From an uncultured Prevotella sp. (lineage in GTDB: Bacteria > Bacteroidota > Bacteroidia > Bacteroidales > Bacteroidaceae): a stretch of DNA of 64,000 nucleotides. Positions 7,278-15,700 of this stretch are shown here, one piece after another (position 1 is the stretch's first letter; every line of letters begins with the position of its first letter). A model generated the notes under the pieces. That model was not told the origin of the DNA. It saw only the letters and a program-made list of their open reading frames with translations, and did no database searches. The stretch is from positions 1 to 64,000 of the forward strand of contig CALZXH010000003.1 in assembly GCA_945830055.1 (NCBI GenBank). The letters are read 5' to 3'. A program made the translations under genes and the position numbers.

Positions 7278-8683
7278 AATTCCAATATACCACCGAGAGC
7301 CGCACCATGCTTGCCGACCTCTACACACCTGTGGGGGTATATATGCGCATGAGAGACCTCTGCGCACAGAGCATGCTGCTGGAGAGTTCAGACTATCACG
7401 AGGCGTCCAACAGCCGTTCGTTTATCGGCCTCAGTCCTATCGGCAGCGTCGCCATAGGCCACGGATATGCCGTATGCCACTACCCCGACGGGAGCACCAC
7501 GGAGAGCGAAGTGAATGCGGGGTACCCTACCGAAGAGGTGATCAACGAGTTTCTCAGCCATATCAGCATCACGGGCAGCCGGGCGGACGTGTGCGGCCTG
7601 TACGGCTATACCTCGTTCAACGCCGTGAGGTATTTTGAGAACATACCGGTGAAGGACTGCACGATGGAGAAGAACGACGCGCCCGACATGATGTACATAT
7701 TATATAAGGACGTGATCGTGTTTGACCACTACAACAACCTGCTCACCCTGGTCACCCTGAACGGCGGGAGCGACGCCACGGAGGCACAGCTGCACCTGGA
7801 CGAACTGGTGAAGCAGATGAACCGAAGCGGCGTGCACGACTACGGTTTCCATACCGTGGGCGACACCACCTCGCCGCTCACCGACGAGCAGCACAAGGCG
7901 AACATACGCAAGGGCATCGCCCACTGTCTGCGCGGCGACGTGTTCCAGATAGTGCTCTCGCGCCGCTTCGTACAGAAATACGAGGGCGACGACTTCAAAC
8001 TGTACCGTGCCCTCCGCTCCATCAACCCCTCGCCCTACCTGTTCTATTTCGACTTCGGTGGCTTCCGCATCTTCGGTTCCTCGCCTGAGACCCACTGCAG
8101 GATAGAGGGCGGCAGGGCATACATCGACCCCATCGCCGGCACGACCAAGCGCACGGGAGACGCCGAGGCTGACAGAAGGGGGGCGGAATACCTGAGAAAC
8201 GACGCCAAGGAGAACGCCGAGCACGTGATGCTGGTTGACCTGGCGAGGAACGACCTGAGCAGGAACTGCCACGGGGTGAAGGTGGATTTCTACAAGGACC
8301 TGCAATACTACTCGCACGTGATACACCTGGTGTCGAGGGTGAGCGGACAGCTCGACGAGGGGGCTGACCCCGTGAAGGCATTCATCGACACCTTCCCTGC
8401 CGGCACGCTGTCGGGAGCACCTAAGGTGAAGGCGATGCAGCTGATCAGCGAGATAGAACCGCACAACAGGGGTGCCTACGGCGGTTGCATAGGCTTTATA
8501 GGCTGCAACGGCAACCTGAACCAGGCCATCACCATACGCACCTTCGTATCGCGCAACGGCGAACTGTGGTTCCAGGCGGGCGGCGGCATCGTGGCGAAGA
8601 GCGACGAGGAGTACGAACTGCAGGAAGTGAACAACAAGCTGGGGGCGCTACGCAAAGCCATGGAAAAAGCCGAACAGATGTGA
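7274..8683 (+). CDS. trpE: Anthranilate synthase component I
   Basis: 469 residues. TrpE forms anthranilate from chorismate with ammonia supplied by TrpG. The N-terminal feedback-inhibition motif LLESSD (35-40) is intact, so the enzyme should be inhibited by tryptophan. The C-terminal chorismate-binding domain carries PIAGTTKRTG, DLARNDLSR and GAPKVKAM-type blocks. It overlaps trpB by 4 bp and is followed after 52 bp by trpG. The operon is thus under both attenuation and feedback control. Confidence 0.96.
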   Translation: MKFQYTTESRTMLADLYTPVGVYMRMRDLCAQSMLLESSDYHEASNSRSFIGLSPIGSVAIGHGYAVCHYPDGSTTESEVNAGYPTEEVINEFLSHISITGSRADVCGLYGYTSFNAVRYFENIPVKDCTMEKNDAPDMMYILYKDVIVFDHYNNLLTLVTLNGGSDATEAQLHLDELVKQMNRSGVHDYGFHTVGDTTSPLTDEQHKANIRKGIAHCLRGDVFQIVLSRRFVQKYEGDDFKLYRALRSINPSPYLFYFDFGGFRIFGSSPETHCRIEGGRAYIDPIAGTTKRTGDAEADRRGAEYLRNDAKENAEHVMLVDLARNDLSRNCHGVKVDFYKDLQYYSHVIHLVSRVSGQLDEGADPVKAFIDTFPAGTLSGAPKVKAMQLISEIEPHNRGAYGGCIGFIGCNGNLNQAITIRTFVSRNGELWFQAGGGIVAKSDEEYELQEVNNKLGALRKAMEKAEQM

Positions 8684-8735
8684 CGCGGGGCATCCCGGAG
8701 CATCAGCATCATCATCCACCAACAACGCTATCAAC

Positions 8736-9299
8736 ATGAAAACCGTTATCATCGACAACTACGATTCGTTTACATACAACCTGAGCCATCTGATCAAGGA
8801 ACTGGGGGCACAGGTGACCGTATTCCGCAACGACTGTTTCGAACTGTCGCAACTATTGCAGTTCGACAAGATTATTCTCAGTCCCGGTCCGGGCATCCCC
8901 AAGGAGGCAGGACTGCTGACGGAGGTAATCAGCACCTACGCGGGCATCAAGCCCATGCTGGGCGTATGTCTGGGGCACCAGGCCATCGGCGAGGTGTTCG
9001 GAGGCTCGCTGCAGAACCTGACCGACGTGTTCCACGGAGTGGCCACAGAGGGCACACACCTCGGCAACGACTATATCTTCGAGGGGGTGCCTGCACGCTT
9101 CGTCATGGGCAGATACCACTCCTGGGTGGTGGCGAAGGAAGAGTTTCCGACCTGCTTGGAGATTACCGCCGAGAGCGACGAGGGACAGATCATGGCACTC
9201 AGACACCGGCTGTACGACATCCACGGCATACAGTTCCATCCGGAAAGCGTGCTCACCCCGATGGGGAAGACCATCATACAGAATTTCCTTTCACACTAA
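8736..9299 (+). CDS. trpG: Anthranilate synthase component II (glutamine amidotransferase)
   Basis: 187 residues, a stand-alone class I glutamine amidotransferase not fused to TrpD. The nucleophile is Cys78 in GVCLGHQA, completed by His168 and Glu170 in FHPES. OSPGPG-like oxyanion and substrate loops ('LSPGPGIPKEAG') are present. It supplies ammonia to TrpE. In some bacteria this subunit also serves PabA in folate synthesis; no pab gene is nearby, so that cannot be judged. Confidence 0.95.
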   Translation: MKTVIIDNYDSFTYNLSHLIKELGAQVTVFRNDCFELSQLLQFDKIILSPGPGIPKEAGLLTEVISTYAGIKPMLGVCLGHQAIGEVFGGSLQNLTDVFHGVATEGTHLGNDYIFEGVPARFVMGRYHSWVVAKEEFPTCLEITAESDEGQIMALRHRLYDIHGIQFHPESVLTPMGKTIIQNFLSH

Positions 9300-9341
9300 A
9301 CACACGTAACAAGACACACATAAACATAAACATTTGACACC

Positions 9342-10352
9342 ATGGAAAACTCGATGAAAGAAATACTCAACCGCCTGCTCAACCACGAGGAGCTGACCAG
9401 GGAGGAGACCAAGGGCATACTGCTGGGCATCACCCGCAGCGAATATACGATAGAGCAGATTTCAGCCTTGCTCACCGCCCTGCAGATGAGGGGCATCACG
9501 GTAGATGAACTGCTGGGCTTCAGGGACGGCATACTGGAAACGGGAGTGCCCGTGCCGCTGGACTGCGACCGCTATATCGACGTGGTAGGCACGGGAGGCG
9601 ACCGCAAGAACACGTTCAACATCTCTACCACCTCGTGCTTTGTCATAGCCGGAGCGGGCTACAAGGTGGCGAAGCACGGCAACTATGCGGCGACAAGCAC
9701 CAGCGGTGCCTCCAACGTCATCGCCCGTCACGGAGTGACCTTTACCGACGACATCGACCGGCTGAACAGATGTCTGGACGAGTGCGGCATCGTGTATCTC
9801 CATGCCCAACTGTTTGCCAAGGCGATGAAGTTTGTAGGCCCTATCAGGAAGAACCTGCAGTTTCCTACCTGCTTCAACCTGCTGGGACCTATCGTGAACC
9901 CCTCGAAACCACAGTGCCAGCTGCTGGGAGTGGCCAATCTGGACCAGATGAGACTGTACCACAACGTATATCGCAAAATAGGTATTGACTTCGGCATCGT
10001 GAACAGCATCGACGGCTACGACGAGATTTCGCTCACCGGCGACTTCAAGGTGACCACCAACCAGTACGAGCGCATCTTCAGTCCGCACGACCTGGGCTTC
10101 GACATCGCCAAGCCCGAAGAACTGCAGGCGGGGGCCGACGAGGAAGAGGCTGCCAGGATATTCGACAGCGTGCTGGAGAACAGGGCGCTGCCTGCACAGA
10201 AGAACATCGTGCTTGCCAACGCCGCCTTCGGCATCCAGGTGCTGGAGGGAGGAAAGAAGGACATCGAGGAGTGCATCGCCATCGCCCGTGAGTCTATCGA
10301 CAGCGGCAGGGCGCTGCAGACCTTCAGGAAATTCGTGGAACTGATGGCATAA
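9342..10352 (+). CDS. trpD: Anthranilate phosphoribosyltransferase
   Basis: 336 residues. It transfers phosphoribose from PRPP to anthranilate. The PRPP loop GTGGD (83-87) is followed by the NIST (93-96) and KHGN (111-114) substrate motifs, all as expected for the family. The start at 9342 gives MENSMKEILN; an internal Met5 start is possible. It lies 42 bp after trpG and 6 bp before trpC. Confidence 0.96.
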   Translation: MENSMKEILNRLLNHEELTREETKGILLGITRSEYTIEQISALLTALQMRGITVDELLGFRDGILETGVPVPLDCDRYIDVVGTGGDRKNTFNISTTSCFVIAGAGYKVAKHGNYAATSTSGASNVIARHGVTFTDDIDRLNRCLDECGIVYLHAQLFAKAMKFVGPIRKNLQFPTCFNLLGPIVNPSKPQCQLLGVANLDQMRLYHNVYRKIGIDFGIVNSIDGYDEISLTGDFKVTTNQYERIFSPHDLGFDIAKPEELQAGADEEEAARIFDSVLENRALPAQKNIVLANAAFGIQVLEGGKKDIEECIAIARESIDSGRALQTFRKFVELMA

Positions 10353-10358
10353 GACGGC

Positions 10359-11153
10359 ATGAAAGACATACTGGAAGAGATTGTGGCTTACAAACGCCAC
10401 GAGGTAGAGGAATTCAAGAGGCTGAAAGACCGGCAGCTGCTGGAGCAGGAGGTGGAAGCCATGCTGCACGACAGTCCGGCACCCCCCTCCATGTCGCAGG
10501 CACTGACGGCATCTGCCACGGGCATCATCGCCGAGTTCAAGCGCAAGTCGCCCTCCAAGGGATGGATCAAGGAGGAAGGGAGTGCCGCCATCATCCCCCT
10601 GGGCTACCAGCAGCAGGGGGCTGCCGCCGTCAGCATCCTTACCGACAGCCGTTTCTTCGGCGGGGACGATGCCTTCATCACCACGGCACGCCACAGCGGG
10701 GTAACCCTGCCCATCCTCTACAAGAACTTCGTGATTGACGAATACCAGCTGTTCCAGGCACGCCGCTGCGGAGCCTCTGCCGTACTGCTCATCGCCGCCT
10801 GTCTGCCGAAGGAGGAGTGCGCCCGGCTCACCCGTCTGGCACACGGACTGCAACTGGAAGTGCTGTTGGAGATGCACCACGAAAAGGAACTGGAATATAC
10901 GGCGTGCGGCGCTGACATGTGCGGCATCAACAACCGCAGTCTGGGCACCTTCGTCACCGACGTGGACCACTCCTTCAGGATGGCGCCGCTGCTCCCTGCC
11001 GGTTGCGTCAAGGTGAGCGAGAGCGGCATATCGTCGCCCACCGTCATCAAGGAACTGAGAGCGGCAGGCTACAACGGTTTCCTCATCGGCGAGTGTTTTA
11101 TGAAACAGGAACAGCCCTCCGAGGCACTTCACCAATTCATCTTACAATTATGA
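10359..11153 (+). CDS. trpC: Indole-3-glycerol-phosphate synthase
   Basis: 264 residues, monofunctional, a TIM barrel that closes the indole ring. The catalytic block AEFKRKSPSKG (Glu59, Lys61, Lys63) lies at 58-68, with later barrel-strand motifs ('LYKNFVIDEYQ', 'GINNRSLGTF', 'SESGI') in the expected order. The stop overlaps the trpF start (ATGA at 11150-11153), suggesting coupled synthesis of the two enzymes that are fused in enterobacteria. Confidence 0.95.
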   Translation: MKDILEEIVAYKRHEVEEFKRLKDRQLLEQEVEAMLHDSPAPPSMSQALTASATGIIAEFKRKSPSKGWIKEEGSAAIIPLGYQQQGAAAVSILTDSRFFGGDDAFITTARHSGVTLPILYKNFVIDEYQLFQARRCGASAVLLIAACLPKEECARLTRLAHGLQLEVLLEMHHEKELEYTACGADMCGINNRSLGTFVTDVDHSFRMAPLLPAGCVKVSESGISSPTVIKELRAAGYNGFLIGECFMKQEQPSEALHQFILQL

Positions 11154-11827
11154 TCATCAAGGTTTGTGGCATGACCCGCCCCGACAACATCAAGGAGGTA
11201 GCGGAGGCAGGAGCAGAGTGGATAGGCATGATATTCTGGCGGAAGTCGCCGAGATATGTCCCCATGCAGGGCATCATGGCGGGCATCGTTCCCGACAGGG
11301 GCTCCATCCGGCAAGATGCGTTCGGCAGCGCACGGCGCGTGGGGGTATTTGTGGACGAAACGCCCCAAAGCATCATCACCCATGCCGTGCAGTTCCGGCT
11401 GGACTTCATCCAACTGCACGGACAGGAACCGCCCACCCTGATAAGGAACCTGAAGGAGACGCTGCACGACCTGTGTCCGGGCATCAGGTTCATCAAGGCG
11501 CTGAGCATCAAGAGCGGCGACGACCTTGCTAAATGGGAGGAATACCGCCACTGTGCCGACTACCTGCTGCTGGACACCAAATGCCCCTGTGTGGGCGGCA
11601 GCGGCAGCAAGTTCGACTGGCAGCTGCTGGAGCAATACCGGGGCGACATCCCCTTTCTGCTGAGCGGAGGCATCGGCGAGGAAGATGCGGAAGCCGTCGC
11701 TTCCCTGCGCCATCCCATGCTCTACGGCATAGATATCAACTCACGGTTCGAGACCGCACCGGGCATCAAGGACGCCCGACGAATCCAATCATTCATCCAA
11801 AAACTGCGACAACATGAACAAGATTAA
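11150..11827 (+). CDS. trpF: Phosphoribosylanthranilate isomerase
   Basis: 225 residues, starting [13 protein letters not shown]. Cys6, the catalytic base of the family, is in KVCGMT, and the later DLLLDTK-like acid block ('YLLLDTKCP') and the phosphate loop ('GGSGSKFDW', 'LSGGI') are present. A longer frame open to 10919 merely reads through trpC out of frame, and the ATG at 11150 coupled to the trpC stop is the true start. The 3' end overlaps trpA by 14 bp. Confidence 0.94.
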   Translation: MIIKVCGMTRPDNIKEVAEAGAEWIGMIFWRKSPRYVPMQGIMAGIVPDRGSIRQDAFGSARRVGVFVDETPQSIITHAVQFRLDFIQLHGQEPPTLIRNLKETLHDLCPGIRFIKALSIKSGDDLAKWEEYRHCADYLLLDTKCPCVGGSGSKFDWQLLEQYRGDIPFLLSGGIGEEDAEAVASLRHPMLYGIDINSRFETAPGIKDARRIQSFIQKLRQHEQD

Positions 11828-12590
11828 CGCACTATTCCAAAACAATAGCGACAGGAAACTCCTCTCGCTGTATTTCTGTGCCGGATGCCCCACGCTGGAA
11901 GGCACCGCCGACGTAATCCTCACCCTACAGGAAGGGGGTATCGACATGATCGAGGTGGGAGTACCCTTCAGCGACCCGATGGCCGACGGACCTGTGATAC
12001 AGGATGCTGCCACCAAGGCGCTGCGCAACGGCATGACTCTGGAACTGCTCTTCTCCCAACTGGAGGCTGTCAAGGACCGGGTACACATCCCCCTGCTGCT
12101 CATGGGCTACCTCAACCCCATCATGCACTACGGCTTCGAGGCGTTCTGCAAGCGGTGTGTGGAATGTGGCGTTTCGGGGGCAATCATCCCCGACCTGCCT
12201 TTCAAGGACTATATGGAACAGGTGAAGCCTGTGGCTGACAAATACGACCTGCGCATCATCATGCTCATCACGCCCGAGACGAGCGAGGAGCGCATCCGAT
12301 TCATCGACGAGCATACCGACGGCTTCATCTACATGGTGTCTTCCGCCGCCATCACGGGCGCACAGAAGAGTTTTGACGAGCAGAAGCAGCAGTATTTCAA
12401 GAGAATCAACGCCATGCAACTGCGCCATCCCCGCATGATAGGCTTCGGCATCAGCAACCGCCAGACGCTGGAAAGTGCGTGCGACAACGCTGCGGGTGCC
12501 ATCATCGGCAGCAAGTTCGTGACCCTGCTGAGCGAGAGCAAAAACGCCCGGGAAGCACTGGATAAATTGCAGGATGCGCTGAAAAATTAA
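11814..12590 (+). CDS. trpA: Tryptophan synthase alpha chain
   Basis: 258 residues. TrpA cleaves indole-glycerol phosphate to indole, which is channelled to TrpB. Catalytic Glu47 ([11 protein letters not shown]) and Asp58 (MADGP) correspond to Glu49 and Asp60 of the enterobacterial enzyme. It is the last gene of the operon. No convincing intrinsic terminator follows before the promoter of the pectin locus at 12643, so some trp transcripts may run into the GH28 gene. Confidence 0.95.
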   Translation: MNKINALFQNNSDRKLLSLYFCAGCPTLEGTADVILTLQEGGIDMIEVGVPFSDPMADGPVIQDAATKALRNGMTLELLFSQLEAVKDRVHIPLLLMGYLNPIMHYGFEAFCKRCVECGVSGAIIPDLPFKDYMEQVKPVADKYDLRIIMLITPETSEERIRFIDEHTDGFIYMVSSAAITGAQKSFDEQKQQYFKRINAMQLRHPRMIGFGISNRQTLESACDNAAGAIIGSKFVTLLSESKNAREALDKLQDALKN

Positions 12591-12599
12591 AAAATCCGC

Positions 12600-12650
12600 C
12601 AAATAAGTCGTTGTTATACCCCATGATTCAAAAAATTAGTCGTATCTTTG
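12600..12650 (+). promoter_or_regulatory. Promoter and candidate HTCS operator of the GH28-GH105 gene
   Basis: A consensus -7 box TATCTTTG is at 12643-12650. There is no -33 TTG at the usual distance. Instead TATACCCC ends at 12622, exactly 21 nt before the -7 box, with a weaker half-site ATCCGCC ending 22 nt further up (12600). The same geometry occurs at 24402-24453 and 43402-43461, so it is a candidate activator site for the locus regulator. The leader to the ATG at 12745 is about 90 nt. Confidence 0.6.
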
Positions 12651-12744
12651 CAAAAATGAGTGAAACGCAGGCAGAGGGACTTCCCCCTTTTCCGTGGTGA
12701 CTCAGGTGCTACTACGACACAATCTATTAAACCAATAACTAATT

Positions 12745-15700
12745 ATGAAGTATCTACAATGGCTACTGCTCTTTGTATGGCTCCCCCTCACGGCAAGCGC
12801 CGACGCATGGGAGACACAGTACAAACAGATTGAGCAAAGTATCAGACAACCACAGTTTGCTGACAAGGATTTCCCCATCACGAAGTATGGTGCCAGTACA
12901 GCTGCCACTGCCGCTGTGAACCAGAAGGCTATCAACAAGGCTATCGCCGCATGCTCCAAGGCTGGCGGCGGTAGGGTCATCGTGCCTGCCGGAACCTTCA
13001 ACACGGGTGCCATCACCCTGCTGAGCAAGGTGAACCTGCACGTCGAAAAGGGGGCTGTGCTGCAGTTCGTCTTCGAGCCCGACCTCTACCCCATCGTGCT
13101 CACACGCTGGGAGGGACTGGACTGCTGGAACCTGTCGCCGCTGATCTACGCCTACAAGCAGACCGACATCGCCGTAACGGGCGAGGGTGTGATTGACGGA
13201 GGCGGCACCAACGAGACCTGGTGGAAATGGTGTGGCGCTCCCCACTACGGATGGACCGAGGGCACCATCAGCCAGCGCAACGGCAGCAGGGCACGCCTGC
13301 TGAAACAGGCGGAGGACGGTGTGGACATGAACGAACGCCGCTTCGACAAGAACGACGGATTGCGCCCGCAGATGGTGAACTTCATGCACTGTGACGGTAT
13401 CCTCATCGAGGGTGTCACCCTGTTGCGCTCTCCGTTCTGGGTGCTTCACCCCGTGCTCTCGAAGAATGTGACGGTAAGGGGTGTGAAAATCAACAACGAC
13501 GGTCCTAACGGCGACGGCTGCGACCCCGAGTCGTGCGACGGCGTGCTGATCGAGGACTGCTACTTCAACACCGGCGACGACTGTATCGCCATCAAGAGCG
13601 GACGCAACAACGACGGCCGTCTGTGGGGCAAGCCCAGCGAGAACATCATCATCCGCAACTGCGAGATGAAGAACGGACACGGCGGCGTGGTGATAGGTAG
13701 CGAGATAAGCGGTGGCTGCCGCAACGTGTTTGCCGAGAACAACAAGATGGACAGTCCCAACCTGGACCGCGTGGTACGCATCAAGACCAACACCTGTCGT
13801 GGCGGTGTGGTGGAGAACATCTACGCCCGCAATATCGAGGTGGGCCAGTGCGGCGAGTCGGTTCTGAAGATCAACCTCGACTACGACCATAACGAGATAT
13901 GCTGCCGCGGACATCTGCCCGTGGTACGCAACGTGAACATCGAGAACATCACCTGCCAGAAGAGCAAGTACGGCGTACAGGTGGTAGCCCTCGACACCTG
14001 CACCAACGTATATGACATCCATGTGAAGAACTGCAGGTTCAACGGAGTGAAGCAGGGCAACTTCTTCTCAGGCAAGACACGCAACATCACCTTGGAAAAC
14101 CTGTATATCAACGGCGGTCTGGTGCTGCAGGAAATGCCCTACAAGCATTACAGCGAGTGGCTGGTGGCATCAGAGATGAAGCGCAACCCCGAATCCTACA
14201 AACTCGACTTCAGCAAGCGTGCCAAGTGGAGTTATGTGATGGGCATCGAACTGGAATCCATGCTCGACACCTATCTTAAATACGGCAACGAGGAGATCCG
14301 CCGCTACTGCCAGTCATATACCGACACGATGATTACTGCCGAGGGCGTCATCAGAGACTACAGGCTGGATGACTACAACCTCGACCAGATACGCACGGGC
14401 CATTTCGTGGCAAGGATGTACCAGAACTATCCTGAGAAGAAGAACCTGAAGGCCATGCAGACGCTGATGAAGCAGCTGGACAAGCAGCCCCGTACCAACG
14501 AGGGTGTTTATTGGCACAAGGCCATCTACGCCTACCAGGTATGGCTCGATGGCATCTTCATGGGACTGCCTTTCCGCGCCCTTACTGCCAACATGCTGCT
14601 CAAGGGAAAGAAGGCACAGAAGATTTATGACGATGCCGTAGATCAGATTTCCAAGACCTACTACCGCACCCTGGACAAGAAGACCGGACTGAACCGCCAC
14701 GCCTGGGACGAAACCAACCACCAGTTCTGGGCTGACAAGGAGACGGGTCTGTCGCAACACTGCTGGGGAAGGGCTCAGGGATGGTACACCATGGCGCTTA
14801 TCGAACTGCTCGACGCGCTGCCCGAAGACTACGCCCGCAGGGGTGAGGTCATCGACCTGCTCAAGAAAGACCTGGATGCCGTGATCAAATGGCAGGACAA
14901 GGAATCGGGAGTGTGGTATCAGGTGATGGACAGTCCGAAGGAAAAAGGCAACTACCTGGAGGCCACCTGCTCGTCCATGTTCACCTACGCCCTGCTCAAG
15001 GCTTACCGCAAGGGATATGTGGGCGCCAAGTACCGCGATGCCGGTATCAAGGCTTACCGGGGCATCATCCACAACTTCATCCGGGTGAATCCCGACAAGA
15101 CCATCTCTCTCACCCAGTGCTGCGAGGTGGCAGGCTTGGGTCCGGGAGCCACACCTGAAGTGAATGAAGCGCTGAAGAAGATAAATCCCAACAAGAAGGC
15201 GATAAAATCGAACACACGGCGCGACGGTTCCTACGGTTATTACATCAGCGAACCCATCAGAGAGAACGATGCCAAAGGAGTAGGACCTTTCATCTGGGCC
15301 TCTCTTGAAATGGAAGCGTTAGGGTTTGACACAGAGAACACCACCTGTTCCATCGACCGACAATCAGTAGTATATAGAAACAACCCCATCTTAAGAGAAG
15401 CCAACCCCTTGGCTTCTCTTACTGTAGGTAACGGGCACTTTGCCGCTACCGTGGATGTGACAGGCTTGCAGAGCTATCCCGAGGACTACAAGCAGGGCAT
15501 TCCCCTCAACACGATGAGCGACTGGGGATGGCACAGTTTTCCCAATACCGACAACCTCAAGCAGCAGGAAACGGAGGGTAGCTTCAACCTGGGCCACGGA
15601 CATGAGGAGGTTTATGCCGTGGAATACAAGAAAGGCGGACGCCAGCAGGAAGCTACCAAGTATTTCCGTGTCAATCCCCACCGCCTGCATCTCGGTGCCA

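Noticed and set aside
5997-7367. 456-codon minus-strand frame opposite trpB
   Set aside because: Antisense shadow of a conserved gene; it also crosses the attenuator and has no recognisable domain.
9462-11135. 557-codon minus-strand frame across trpD-trpC
   Set aside because: It spans two clearly recognised trp genes on the other strand and has a low-complexity, His/Val-rich composition typical of antisense frames.
12656-12700. 14-residue frame in the GH28 leader ending in Pro-Trp
   Set aside because: A single Trp codon, no hairpin or terminator follows, and nothing suggests a leader-peptide control of a pectinase.
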